Counted from the first letter of the stretch, positions 46,275 through 57,858 are shown. The stretch: DNA of 64,000 bases from Thysanoteuthis rhombus (GCA_963457665.1 OY735207.1:41329816-41393815), one strand, 5' to 3'. Translations and numbers: made by a program. Notes: generated by a model from the sequence alone, not told the origin.

Positions 46275-46350
46275 CAGGCGAATCAGTAAGAGAGCCTCCT
46301 GGCAATCTGTTGGTCGTGAGTTCAAATCACGGTATGGGAATGTGGATTTT
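46275..46350 (+). repeat. tRNA-derived SINE head
   Basis: gcgaatcagtaagagagcct and ttggtcgtgagttcaaatcac give A-box-like and B-box-like segments. The reversed copy at about 1330-1380 has the same cctcctggcaatc phrase. Confidence 0.55.
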
Positions 46351-46895
46351 GCATATCGGTTTACACCCCTGATTTTGGCGACGGTTGTTCTTGTTACAGT
46401 AGGGAAACAAAGTCAACTCCAGACTTTTGATAAAAGAATGATTATTATTCTTTCCATGAAGAAGCCAAGTTCCCACCATTGAATTTCTGTGGTCTCGAAA
46501 CTGGGGTCTTCGGATTACCTGGGGTCCGTCAAATAATGCTCGGTGTTCCCTCGAAAGCTGACATTGCGAATCTTGTGACAGAGAAACGACAACATTCATT
46601 GCACAGATATTAAAAAAACACATGATAATCGAACAGTCCTGTACCATATATTAGAATTTGAACAAATGTAATCCGATTTGAATGAATATGATTTTGAAGG
46701 TCAAAAATTGCTTTTTAGTGTAGTTCATCAATTTGTCTACCAACTAAATGCTGAAAAAAGGGGTCCACCAGAATATATTCTTTATAGAAAGAACCCTTGA
46801 ATTTTCGAAATTTCAAGATCTCTGGATTACAGAACAAAGACCTAGTGGACAGAAGCGTTGATTAAGCGTATCTAGTAACCTTCTTACAGTCATTA
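46351..46895. other. No recognisable feature
   Basis: The minus-strand 106-codon frame at 46327-46647 has no recognisable domain and no splice context. Confidence 0.4.
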
Positions 46896-46899
46896 GGTC

Positions 46900-47185
46900 A
46901 ATCCACGGGTCGGGTAGTAAAAAAGGTCATATTCTCTGGTTCAGTGGAAGAGGCACGCAAGCGACATCGCAAGGACGAGTCAACTTGGAAGAGTTAACTG
47001 ATTCGAAATGCTGAATGAGAATATTTTTACCCCTATGAATTGAATAAAGTGTTAGGTTCGAAATTCCTAGACGGTTACCAACTACGCTCGACTAAGAAAG
47101 TCGAAACGTCGTAACTATCAAAACCAAGCCGAGGATACGTGTCGGAGCGAATTAGTGTATAATAAAATGAATTCAGATAAAAAAA
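46900..47185 (+). repeat. Dispersed repeat family D, copy 4
   Basis: Contains gcgacatcgcaaggacgagtc, gagttaactgattcgaaatgc, gaaattcctagacggttacc and gtcgaaacgtcgtaac in the family order. It shares the 5' phrase 'gcgatatcacaaggacaaatt' with copy 1, which extends the family consensus to about 290 bp. Confidence 0.65.
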
Positions 47186-47925
47186 ACAAACAATGATGAA
47201 GACCGGCGAGAAGAAACGAAGAAAAAGATGAAACAACAATCCACTTCCATATCAGACAACAAAAACAGCCTTGTTTTGGATTATCAAATTTTGTTGACTA
47301 GGCTAGTTGACTTGAATAAATGTATTAAATTCTCAAACTTTATAGTTAGAATAATCGAAATTATTCTTTCCTTAGTATTAGATATTTACTAAAAAATTAT
47401 TTTGAGGAATATATTGCTATTTGGGGGAATTTTTAGATTAAGCGTTCTCACGATGAATATTTCTATAACTAGTGGCAATAACAATAATACAAAATCATCA
47501 TAAATCCCTGCTGCATTTCTTTAGGTAAATAACAACAATAATAATGTGGAATAACGATAGTTAGTATAGTATTAGTAATGCATGAGTATATTTTTAATAA
47601 TTGTATGCATTTCGCATTTTGCTGATTCTTAACAGCATTTATTCACCATAAAAGATTGAATAACTATATAAAAAAAATTATATTTCATTATCAGAAAAGT
47701 TTCTCATATATTTTTCAACATTACACATTCCTCCATTTTAATCGGTTTATTTCTCAATTGTTAAACATTTCGTGACTTTAATTATGGAATAGTTCAAAAT
47801 CATTTCATATATCTGATATTTCTATTAATACTACTAGAGTATATAAAAAAGCATCAAATATGGTGTTGCAGAACGTTCGAGAAAATGAGGAATAAGTCTA
47901 AATGATTAGATTTAATCTACTGCAA
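47186..47925. other. No recognisable feature
   Basis: AT-rich, no shared repeats, no exon. Confidence 0.4.
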
Positions 47926-47930
47926 TCGTT

Positions 47931-48090
47931 GGCTCTCATAGCTCAAGCAGCAGAGTAGTTGTCACGGTAAGATAGACTTCCCCAGGAGTTCAAGTCTCGC
48001 TGAGAGCTTATTCTTCATTTCCAATCCATGCTGCTGACTAACGGCCGCAGAATGACGGTATGAAAAGGTGAGATGAAGAGCAGCTGGAAT
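47931..48090 (+). repeat. tRNA-derived SINE with an intact-looking acceptor stem
   Basis: gctctca (47932-47938) pairs perfectly with tgagagc (48001-48007), and ggagttcaagtctcgc supplies a T-arm with two poor pairs. The D-arm region tagctcaagcagcagagta is recognisable. The 3' part (ttattcttcatttcc) is shared with the SINE at 7.0 kb, so it is a retroposon and not a functional tRNA gene. Confidence 0.6.
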
Positions 48091-48100
48091 CATGACAAAA

Positions 48101-48101
<1 letters not shown>

Positions 48102-48135
<34 letters not shown>

Positions 48136-48136
48136 T
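48102..48136. repeat. (ATT)n microsatellite
   Basis: About eleven ATT units. Confidence 0.95.
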
Positions 48137-48139
48137 AAA

Positions 48140-48875
48140 AAATTCAAGATAATGAAAGCTATGGTCAATTTAGTACGGCACAAAGCCACATAGATGGGGC
48201 CAGTGAATATAGAATTCACTGTTATGGCAATGGTCCCCATAGAATAGCTTTCTAAACCCAACACCGTTACAAGACAATATTCATAGTATTATTTGTAAAA
48301 AAAAAAAAATAGGGCACCATCACGATGAAATAAGACAAGAAGCAGTACTAATACTGATACTAAAGTTCCTGGTCAAAAACAGCGTTTAGTCAACTATTTT
48401 TGGAAACTGTTTTAGTGTCGTGAGTGTGATCATTGCTGCGTATAGAAAAAAGCATGTGAAATATGACTGCCTACGGTCAATAACGACAGTTGCTCAAAAC
48501 ATAGTTAATATTCTTATTGCTTGCTAAACGATATACCGAAAGTAGTGGGAGAATAACATCATCACGTTAAAAAAGAAATGCAGAACCATCTTACCAGAAT
48601 TGGTCACCTGCGACGACAGTGGTGTGAATTTCGGACTGAAATTGTAAATCGATTGAAGGGAACCAATGTCGGGAAAACACCTCAGTTCACACTCTTCCTT
48701 CGTTTGTTGACATGAGCTCACAGTTTATAGAAATGAAGAACACTAGTTGTTTCCGCTTGGATAATGTAGAACGTCGTTTTGACTCTGCTGCTGAAATTTA
48801 CGTTTGCCGCTCAATGTCTTAACATTGTCATCTTGTCAGTTATTTCAAAGATCACACCACTGAACTAACGTGTTA
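48140..48875. other. No recognisable feature
   Basis: Unique-looking, with no exon or repeat copy I can name. Confidence 0.4.
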
Positions 48876-48877
48876 TT

Positions 48878-49045
48878 CGAAGACTGTGATAGGAAAACAA
48901 CAAAGTCTGGTAGTATCATAAAATACTGCTTGGGAACTCTGGGTTCGTGACAATAATACTTTGGTCCCAAAACCATTCCTGATCCCAAGGTCATCGGTAC
49001 AACTGTTGTTTTTTTTTTTTTTTGTTGTTGTTTTTTTTTTCAAGA
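48878..49045 (-). repeat. Dispersed repeat with coding-like minus-strand frame (copy 2)
   Basis: See the copy at 10.6-10.8 kb: the phrase ccaaaaccattcctgatcccaaggtcatc here matches ccgaaaccatatttgaccccgaggtcatc there. Followed by a T-rich run (49007-49040). Confidence 0.55.
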
Positions 49046-49139
49046 CCACAGAATGCAGTTCCATGCCTCACACGGGGCCAACAGGAAAAAACGATGATTA
49101 ATGACGAAACTATTGTTAGTATCCTCACTTTTTAAATGT

Positions 49140-49362
49140 CAGGCGTTTAAAATAGGCCGATGTTAACCACATTCTTGCAAACCGTTGATAGTGTTATGAA
49201 TTCAAACATCACCGAGTGTCCGGTGCTATGCCAAGCTTAGTAAATAAAAAGCACACCTAGTTAGCAAGCAAATGGCAAAAGTTGTTAATTCGATTATGAG
49301 TTTGGTCACCACCGAGTGTTTCACTAATGTGGCTTTGTACCAAACTAATCCCAGTTTTTTTT
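49140..49362 (+). repeat. SINE copies interrupted by an RTE insertion
   Basis: Two SINE-like units occur: one ending gctatgccaagcttagtaaata (about 49225-49250), and one with ttcgattatgagtttggtc...gctttgtaccaaactaatcc (49290-49355). The LINE that follows breaks into the second unit. Confidence 0.55.
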
Positions 49363-50040
49363 TTATGAACATCAGTAAAACGAAAATCATGTGCAACTAT
49401 CATGTTGAGAATAAGAACATAACTGTCGAGATCGAAGATGCAAAACTCGGTACGGTAGACCACTACATCTACTTAGGACAACGAATATCCATGAGATCCT
49501 CAAAATAGGAGGAAATCAAGCGAAGAATCACTTTGGGGTGGCAGGCCTTCCGCAGAGCAAGCTCAACTTTCAAAAACCAGATGATTCCAAAAATCCTAAA
49601 AAGAAGAGTATTCAACCAATGCATTCTCCCGGTAGTCGCTTATGGAGCTGGAACATGGAACCTAACCAAGAGACAGACCTGCAAACTGTGAAGTATACAA
49701 AGTGCACATGAGAGAATCATGCTCAACTTTACATGGAGAGATCATCAGATAGTACAGTATATAAGGAAGAAAATGGGTGTCTGTAACATCATAGAAACTA
49801 TTAAAAAAACTTAAATTGCAACGGGCAGGCCATGTTGCAAGAATGAAAGACAACCGATGGACTCACAACATGGATCCCCAGAGATCACATAAGAAACCAT
49901 GGCCGACAGGACATAAGATAGAGATGAACTGAACAGATTCAGGAAATACTGGCTCCGTGACGCCTATGATAGAGAAGTGTGACGAATCCTGGGGAAGGTC
50001 TATGTCCAATGACGGACGTTAAAAGACTGATGATGATGAT
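49363..50040 (+). mobile_element. RTE-type LINE, 3' end of reverse transcriptase ORF
   Basis: The first frame reads MNISKTKIMCNYHVENKNIT, then LGTVDHYIYLGQRISM. Later segments in shifted frames give ITLGWQAFRRASSTFKNQMI, KRRVFNQCILPVVAYGAGTW and ELNRFRKYWLRDAYDREV. This is the thumb and C-terminal part of an RTE-clade reverse transcriptase. It is 5'-truncated and dead (an in-frame stop soon after QRISMRSSK and later frame changes). It ends in a short TGATGATGATGA tail. Confidence 0.88.
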
Positions 50041-50810
50041 GAATTATAGTTTAATAAATATGCCGGCGACTGCTGCAGACCTTTGGTTAGTAAGCTAATT
50101 TCACAAACTATTCTTGTATCGTGAGTTCGATTATCACTGATTACGGTGATATTATGGCCTTGTACCAAAGTGAGATAAGCTTAGTGGATATGCCATACGC
50201 CTGTCGTAGAGAGATAGTTAGAAAGTTTATCTTTCAAACCATTTCTAGTGTCCTGTTTGATCAGAACTACATTATCGTGGTCTTGGGCTGTACTAAGCCC
50301 AGTAAATACGATGTCCATCTTGAAAGTATTCGGCCATTTTGAAAATTTCGAGTACTAGTCGCACGGCTTTAATGCAACTTTGCAACTAATCAGAGAGGAC
50401 CTTACTGCACATGTATGGACAGTTGGATAGATGCTGGGATATGTGTACGAGTCCACAGCGGTACTTTAAAGATGACTGAGGCACTTTTGTCTTCGGTGAG
50501 CTATATTTTTTGTTGTTATTCAATCGATGGGCACTCCCCAGGCCGACCTCGTGTGCACCGCTCCTGTCATAGATGGTCTGCCAGTAGATCATGCAAACCA
50601 TAGTAAATGTTTTCAGTTATGACTGGTTGCTCTACTACTGAGTATTACGAAGCTAAACTTAGTAGAGATATGGCGCGTCTGCCGGTGGTCAATTGCTAGC
50701 AAATTACTTTCGTAAATCTAGTCTTGTGTCTTGAGTTCAGTCATCACTGAGTGCTTCATTACTATGACCTTATACAGGATCAAGCTAAGCTGAATAGATA
50801 TCTACTAGTA
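50041..50810 (+). repeat. Cluster of SINE-derived units in tandem
   Basis: At least three diverged units are in the same orientation. Each has a tgagttcgat/tgagttcagt-type B-box and a tail like ggccttgtaccaaagtgagataagcttagtggatat (50150-50190), ggtcttgggctgtactaagcccagtaaata (50279-50308) and gaccttatacaggatcaagctaagctgaatagatat (50766-50801). Small open frames here are by-products. Confidence 0.6.
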
Positions 50811-51540
50811 GAAAAAACTGTGTGTAAACAGTTGGTAATGTTATTCATGGTTGTTGTTAGTGGTTTTAGTTGCTGCACTATCAGCAAATTCATCTGGTTG
50901 AGGCGATCGCTGGAGTCAATGGTAGTTTTAATGATGGTGATGATCACGATGATGATTGGTTGTGGCAGTGGTAGAGAATGTGACGTCTAGTTTAATAGTA
51001 TTTGTGGCAGTGGCTGGGTTGGGATGAAGGTGCAACTGGTAAAATAGTGATGACGGTGATTTCGAAGGGGGATTAGACTACTTACTGTCGTTGCAATAGT
51101 ATCGATAATTTCATTTCAACCTGTACTGACAAATATCAATTCTTATCATTGATATATATACAATGCAAAAAAAGAAAGGCTTTTTAAAAAATCCTGTAAA
51201 CTTTAATAATTGCTTCTATTGTGTCATAAGTATTGAAATTGCTTACCGAGTTTAGTGTGATTATAATTTTCACTTGCCCGTGTGTGTTTGTAAATCGCCA
51301 GCCAAGAATAGAGACGTACTCGATCGACTGTGGAGGGATGACCAGGTGGGGAAGACGTGCGAATTGGTGTCGGTGGCGGCAGGGTTGGAAAGAGCAATTG
51401 TCTTCAAATGTTGCAATAGCTTCTCCAATAGGGACAATGGGTAAGAAATCATTTTACAGAGTAATTGCTTCAATGTAAAAGCATTTAAATGTCCCGGTCA
51501 TTACGGCACATTTTCAAAAAGGGGAAAAAGAAAGATTTTT
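50811..51540. other. No recognisable feature
   Basis: Contains GGTGATGAT-type low complexity at about 50930-50960. Frames at 51.2-51.5 kb on both strands have no domains. Confidence 0.4.
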
Positions 51541-51544
51541 TAAT

Positions 51545-51634
51545 ATCTATCTATCTATCTATCAACTTATTTTTCAATCAGTGTATCCTACCTCTATCTA
51601 TTATCTTTGCATTCTTCTATCACACACATACACA

Positions 51635-51681
<47 letters not shown>

Positions 51682-51728
51682 GTACGTCTGTTTGTGTAAG
51701 AGAAGAATGCAATGATAATATATACACT

Positions 51729-51821
<93 letters not shown>

Positions 51822-51830
51822 AACGTGTGT
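51545..51830. repeat. (TATC)n, (CA)n, (AT)n, (GT)n arrays
   Basis: TCTA at 51545-51563; CA at about 51636-51666; AT at 51667-51680 and 51731-51802; GT at 51803-51820. agaagaatgcaatgataata (51702-51721) inverts part of tattatctttgcattcttct (51600-51619), so an inverted flank surrounds the arrays. Confidence 0.9.
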
Positions 51831-51959
51831 GTAACGTGGGCGGCTAAGTATATATACTCATTTATTTATTCAAATGTATGGATTTGTTTATTTGACTTTA
51901 TCGCTGGAAGCAGAAATCTGTTTCGTTATCATTTTGTCAAATAATGTATTTATTTTTTG

Positions 51960-52137
51960 TGTATTCATCCATAGCTATCTTTCTATCTTGTCTCTCCTTC
52001 TCTCTGCCCCTCTCGTTCTCTCTCTCTCTCTCTTTCTCTCTCTTCCCTCTAACATACTTTCTGTCTCTCTCTTTTTCTTTATTTACTAGTATGTATGTAT
52101 ATATTTACTTAATGATAAATTGGAAGATTGATATATA

Positions 52138-52168
<31 letters not shown>

Positions 52169-52385
52169 CTGTGTGCGCGTGTGTATATGCGAGTCTGCAT
52201 GTGTGTGTAATTTATATAATCTAGTATCTGAAGTACCAGGCGTTCCCTGGGGGAAAGTAATGGATACTGATCTCTCTCTCTTTCTCTTTCTTTCTCTCTC
52301 TCTCTCTGATTTTGATTTTCCCTTCCTTTCTTCCTCTCGCTCTATTTCTCTTGCTCTCTTTCTTTCTATTTCACGTCCTATCACA
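51960..52385. repeat. CT-rich and (GT)n low-complexity region
   Basis: CT arrays at about 51990-52080 and 52268-52375, and a GT array at 52141-52170. Frames on both strands are compositional. Confidence 0.85.
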
Positions 52386-53075
52386 TTACAGATATGTATT
52401 TTTCCTCGCGCTTTTCTCCCTTACCAAAACTTAATTCGGTTGTAAATATCAATCACATAGATCGATCAGCATACAACGAAAATTTCAGATCAGCATCCAG
52501 CTAATAACAGCATATCAACGTGCAGACTTATTGGTGCACTCTTGTGCATGCACCCCCCCTCTCTCTCTCTCTCAAACTGTACATAGATGTCATTACCACT
52601 TTTTTGTACAGATCTCTTCTTCTGTTACACTTATCCAAACTGATACATAAAATTAAGAGACACCACTGTGAACACGATTCGATCGCCTGGCGTAAACTGT
52701 TATAAATGAGGGGCAGTAACAGATGAAATGAATTAGGATTTCAAGCCTGAAGTTAAGTCGGTCAGATTGGATATAGTTCGGCAGAACGTTCCATTGGGTT
52801 TGCTTCGGCGTATAAATATCTTCTTTAAATGTGTTTTCAGGTCATTCTATACTTGTGTAACTCATTTGCACCCACTGATCTTTGCTGGCCTGTGAGTATT
52901 TTTCGGAATAGGATTCACTTGAAATACATTGATTTTGGCGTTACAAGCATAAATTTGATTCCCAAGGCAATCTTGATGGTATTTCAATACTCAGAGACAC
53001 GTTATAAAAATAGATGCTCGCAAAAAAGAGATTTTATGAATACCTGCAACCCAAATACAAAGTTTCGTTAAGTTT
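52386..53075. other. No recognisable feature
   Basis: Includes a short CT array (52555-52575). May hold the 3' flank of the minus-strand material that follows. Confidence 0.35.
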
Positions 53076-53079
53076 ATCG

Positions 53080-53805
53080 TCACTCCAGATTTGCATATTC
53101 TGCAGGAGATGTGAGAGGATGGTAAATAGTTTTAGTTCTTGGATTTAATGACTGGGCCTCTTCTCTGCCTCTCTTAATATGGTATCCATTGCATTCAGGA
53201 ACACCTTCGGAAATATCTCTTAGTTGTTCGAAATACCTTTCCCAATTCAAGGAAAGTGCAGACGCTCCAAGAACTTTCATCAAATTCTTAGATGGCGTAG
53301 GCTTCTTTGGTCCTCCATACCTTAGCAATATCTCGGTCGCAAGGATATCTCAACGAATTTCCAACTTGGTTAGCCGAGGTATTAGTGCTTCATGGCTGTT
53401 ATCTGCCTTAGTATCAATTCGAGTAAGAAGTAAGGCCATTGAGTGAATATGGATACTTTCAATGTGGGAGTGTTTCCTGGTCAAAATTGTCTTCGACCCC
53501 CTGCACTAATTCATTTAAGTCCTTTACCAACCCAAGAAGATCCATGTCAGCATTTGCAGAGGATTTAATTGATTTCTCGAATCTAAGAAGTTCATCATAA
53601 GAACAAATTATAGTAGAGTTTAGAAAAGCTTTCACTTGTTCCTTTAAATTTCTGAGTAAAACAACTAAGGTTATTTGCTGGCTAGGCTTTTCATAATAGC
53701 TCTCAGGGAATTGAGTGCAGAAGGTTCCTGAGGGTGTCACTTTTGAACTCGTAAAAAATATCATCATTTGTATGGGTAGGATAATATTCTCAATTAGTCT
53801 CAATG
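53080..53805 (-). other. Unrecognised minus-strand reading frames (possible relic)
   Basis: Two consecutive minus-strand frames, 53803-53459 (114 codons) and 53328-53080 (82 codons), have normal amino-acid composition, unlike the low-complexity frames elsewhere. The first reads KVTPSGTFCTQFPESYYEKP and continues with a leucine-rich, partly helical segment (LRFEKSIKSSANADMDLLGL). The second reads LGASALSLNWERYFEQLRDI. I recognise neither family. They may be parts of one decayed element or gene together with the frame at 54.2-54.85 kb. Confidence 0.3.
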
Positions 53806-54177
53806 CCTCTTATTTATCTGGAAATCTTCTTAGCTATCAATCGGAACGTCATTGTCATCTGTATAATTTCCGTTCAGAATTTTTCTTATTCATATGAATT
53901 AATGAATGAATCACTTGACTTCACAAACGAAGATTGTGGGTGATATCCACGGCAGTAGGACCATAGATGGTGGGATTTGAGTGCAGAATATCCCTCCAGC
54001 CAGAGAAATCAATTTTTAAGGAGAGGCCTGATTGCCCAGGGTCAAATCCACCCTTCAAATCAAGGGTTATTTCCCTCTGGTTCGCCGAGGTGGCACGGAT
54101 TGGAGCCAAATTCCAAAGACACAGTTTCGACAGGAGTATCCTTCTCCTTGCAAATGCAAACTAGTTATGTGGGTCTG

Positions 54178-54849
54178 TCACCCCCTCGTAAGGTTATACC
54201 ACAGTGCGTGAACAGTAAGCAGTTGATAGATGCTGAGCTCGCTATAGAGTTCTACCGGCCTTTTTGGGGGAGGATTGGGAAAAGTACAGCTATCATCCGC
54301 TTTAAGCAGAGCGCCTTTGAAATGTACGGCTCCGTATTTTAGGCACAGATATCCTAGATAGTACAGCCGCCAGAAGCTTAAAGCAGAAATCCCAGATGCT
54401 TCAACATAATAGATGTGCACAGACAATAGAGGCCCACTTTCACTCAAGGTAATGACCAGACGGTGTGGCAGCCTGGAGCTCTGATCCGAGTCATACATTC
54501 TACAAAAAAAATTGAATGAAATAAAAGGGGGATGGGGGTGCTCATCATGTTGCGACTTAGCATAAGTCCAGACATCCTGTCCTTGCAGATACCAACTCCT
54601 GCTTATTCTGTCTTTCATAGTTTCAAACATCGAAAATACAGTTTGCTTGAAAAACAATGTTTGAAAAATTAGTAATAATGCCAATAATACCATTAGCACA
54701 AAAAATACAATTTCAAAAGTTGGTGAAAAGTAGAAAAAATATTTTATAACGCTGTACTTATCTGACATAGGAGAGTCAGTTTGGGTGTCGCTGGCAAATA
54801 AGATGCTGGAGCTAACACTCCCCTTTTTAACTACACAGACCTCTTCTGC
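54178..54849 (-). CDS. Unrecognised minus-strand frame with a membrane segment
   Basis: The open frame runs from 54849 to the stop at 54178; the first ATG (54768) gives 196 residues. Near the N-terminus is a strong hydrophobic segment, FEIVFFVLMVLLALLLIFQT (about residues 18-37). It is followed by a mixed, cysteine-poor region with LPHRLVITLSESGPLLSVHI and a Pro-rich PNPPPKRPVELY near the end. Composition is protein-like and the frame is the longest non-repetitive one in the window outside Bsx. It has no domain I recognise. It could be a single-exon gene, an exon, or part of an old mobile element; neighbours on the same strand (53.1-53.8 kb) may belong with it. Confidence 0.35.
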   Translation of the reverse strand, partial: AEEVCVVKKGSVSSSILFASDTQTDSPMSDKYSVIKYFFYFSPTFEIVFFVLMVLLALLLIFQTLFFKQTVFSMFETMKDRISRSWYLQGQDVWTYAKSQHDEHPHPPFISFNFFCRMYDSDQSSRLPHRLVITLSESGPLLSVHIYYVEASGISALSFWRLYYLGYLCLKYGAVHFKGALLKADDSCTFPNPPPKRPVELYSELSIYQLLTVHALWYNLTRG

Positions 54850-55488
54850 TTATCTATTTAGTCTTTTACAGAACACTTGTTCAGCTAGCGGCAGGGATCG
54901 CTGGCTTTGATTTGATACCAGTTACCCTTCGATAAATTGATATTAGTTGACACGTATCAAAAAGGACAATCAGGCGGCGCAAATGTGTTAATTATGGAAC
55001 TGTTCATCTATTCAGAGGTGCTGGTATGAAACTAGCTATAGCGATGTATTCATGCCCGCTAACTACGTACACAGACATCTAACAAGTCCTCCGCGCTGAA
55101 TCCAAACTATTTTAATAGTGCAGGGGTGTAACGTACCCGGACTAGAATTGTCCAGGGATTATTCTGCCTTATGGTGGACAATTTGTATTCCATTTTAATA
55201 TATACATAAGTATGTGTATATGTGTATGTGTGAAGATGCAGAGTGCTATTTTACGGTGATGTTTGTTGCAATGAGTGCTGCTTCTCTCATTCTCTCATTG
55301 CAACGAACAACACTACAGAACAGCGTCCCGGCTTTTTGAACCTTTCAAAACACATCGCAGAAATAGTATTATATATATACATACTGTCGACACATGGAAC
55401 ACGCACATATATACATATGTTAATATTTTTGTATCCATATGTAAATACTAATGCCTACGACTGCAGAATAGAGGAATGAGCAAGACTC

Positions 55489-55490
<2 letters not shown>
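54850..55490. other. No recognisable feature
   Basis: Upstream side (minus-strand sense) of the unrecognised frame. No clear promoter, repeat copy or terminal repeat seen. Confidence 0.35.
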
Positions 55491-55491
<1 letters not shown>

Positions 55492-55526
<35 letters not shown>

Positions 55527-55575
55527 CAGAGGCAGAGCACAGATACTCCGATCCTGGGCAGAGGTGCCGTAAGTA
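55492..55575. repeat. (AT)n and a unit of the 32-bp minisatellite
   Basis: AT array 55493-55522, then gcagagcacagatactccga and tcctgggcagagg, like the units at 11.93-12.09 kb. Confidence 0.6.
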
Positions 55576-55785
55576 TGTAAATAACCTCGTCAATCTTTAC
55601 GAGTATTATGCTAGTATATATGTATATATATATATGACACAGATTACATGAATGTTATACATTTTAGATATACGTACCATACACGCAATCGCATGTGTGA
55701 GAGGAGATCGAGAAAACCGTATGACGGTAAATTTGGTTGGTGTAGGAATTTTTGTGTAATAGAAACTACCAACTGATGTTGATAA

Positions 55786-55787
55786 AA

Positions 55788-55823
<36 letters not shown>

Positions 55824-55851
55824 ACTGCAATGATGGAAGGATTTGTGATGA

Positions 55852-55932
<81 letters not shown>

Positions 55933-55935
55933 GAA
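55786..55935. repeat. (GAT)n, (AAC)n, (AAT)n arrays
   Basis: GAT at 55788-55822; AAC at 55855-55886; AAT at 55887-55930. Minus-strand Leu, Tyr, Cys and Ile frames are artefacts. Confidence 0.95.
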
Positions 55936-56129
55936 ATAAATGGTATTGCTCAAGAAAACACAACGAAGGATTTTAGAAAAAAAAGAAGCATAAAGAAAAC
56001 CTAAAAGAAATAAATTAAAAAGGAGTCAAAATAGCTTAAGAAAAGCAGAAAGTGATACCAATAACAACGAAAGAGGCGAATGATTTTGAACATCGGGAAG
56101 AAAATGATGAAAAAGAAAACTGAAAAACA

Positions 56130-56228
56130 AGAAGAAGAAGAAGAAGAAGAAGAAGAAGAAGAAGAAGAAGAAGAAGAAGAAGAAGAAGAAGAAGAAGGTG
56201 GTGGTGGTGGTGATGGTGGTGAAGAAGA
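56130..56228. repeat. (GAA)n(GGT)n microsatellite
   Basis: About 22 GAA/AAG units followed by GGTGGTGAT units; purine-only on the plus strand. Confidence 0.95.
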
Positions 56229-56429
56229 GGGTATGCGAGCGAAAAGTAAAATATTGTGAAATCGATAATATGTTGATGAGGAAAGAGGTTGAGAATGTAA
56301 AGAAAGAGAAGGATAAATAGAAGAAGAAAAGGGAGAATGAGGTTAAGATGTTTGCGCAGAATAATCAATGGTGAAATAATTGAAAACCCACCGATAACTC
56401 AACTCAGTAGATAAAGAAAGAAACAACCA

Positions 56430-56720
56430 AATATCGATTGATAAAATCTCATTAATTAGACGCGGGTGACACTTGATTGTGCAATCAGAATTGTCGAGTT
56501 GTGCCTGCTAATAATGGCCAATCGTTAATTAAGAGAACCTAAAGCAGGATTTAATTACTGTCCCACAATTAGCGGAAGCCGTTACCCCACAAATCACTAT
56601 TTAACCCTAAACTTTATAAACCTTTTATCGATGGATGACGAGTCAATTTAGGATGCAATCATTCACTTTCGATCTGTTGAGATATTGCCATGATTACAAT
56701 TTTTTTTTCACTTTAATTTC
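56430..56720. promoter_or_regulatory. Candidate regulatory island with dense homeodomain cores
   Basis: About 290 bp of complex sequence carries catttaattagacgc-like and related cores: tctcattaattagacgcggg, aatcgttaattaagag, ggatttaattactgtcccac, acaattagcggaag and ggccaatc. The texture (balanced, CpG-containing, no simple repeats) differs from its neighbours. It lies about 19 kb downstream of Bsx. Enhancer function is inference. Confidence 0.35.
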
Positions 56721-57771
56721 TGATTGTCAATCTCTTTGCGAATGATGCCTCCAGGGGATTTAGATTCATTAACGAGATTCGAAGTTAAGCAATGGTTCGT
56801 ACGTCCATTACTTGAACAAGTCGTTTTTTCGAATAAAATAAATCTAGGTGGAATGAAATCTCAATAAAGTTAAAGAACACAGCAATGGAATGGAATCATA
56901 ACTGAAATATGCGCGCTATTGATAAAGTGCTTGGGAAGGCTTACGGCGATGGAAGGAACAGACTTACCAGACAACAAAACTATAAGAGTATTAACCTTAC
57001 AAAACCGATATAAATACCTATGTGCTCTCAAACGAGACTTAAAACAAAACAAACAAAAAAACAAACAAACGATAAAACAGGAAATAAAAAAGTGATACCT
57101 TAGGAGAATGAGAGCCATATTAGAAACTAAACTATATAGCAGAAACTTGATAAAATGGTTGAACACGAGGACAGAAGCGGTGGTAAAATGAGAATGAATC
57201 AATCGGTCGGCGAACTATGATGCACAAGGCTCTGCATCCCTGAAATGACACGAATAGATTGTATGTTGAAAAGGAAAGGTTGAAGGGGATTCATCAGAGA
57301 AGGCTGTATTCGAATGGCCAAAACGAGTTCGGACAAGCATATGCAATTATGTCGTGAAGATATTCTGAAAAAAAAAACGTTCGAAGTAGCGCAACAAACA
57401 ATAAAAAAGTAGTAAACGAAGACATAATGAAAACAAGAACGAAAAATGGGAACAGAAAAAACACTATGGCAATTTAAAGGGACGGACAGAAAATAATGCA
57501 AACCAAAGATCATTGATATGGCTACCAAAAATATGCATGAAGATATAAACAGAATCCCTCAGCCCAAAACAAATGCATCAGAACAAACTACGTCAGGGCA
57601 ATGATCGACAGAACCCAGTAAAACAGCAAATATCACCTCTGTGGAGAAAAGAATGAGACGATGAACCACACAACTAACGATTGTAGCTCACTAACAGAGG
57701 AAAAGTACAAGTTAAGTCACGACAGGATAGCAACAGTCATACGTTGGGAACAATGCAAACCACTAAGATTC

Positions 57772-57773
<2 letters not shown>

Positions 57774-57849
<76 letters not shown>

Positions 57850-57858
57850 ATGTGTGTA
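57774..57858. repeat. (AT)n(GT)n microsatellite inside the LINE
   Basis: AT array with GTAT interruptions followed by GT units, splitting LINE copy 1 coding remnants. Confidence 0.95.

Noticed and set aside
47931-48007. tRNA gene with a perfect acceptor stem
   Set aside because: The T-stem has mismatches, the anticodon arm is not convincing, and the sequence continues into a SINE body shared with 7.0 kb.
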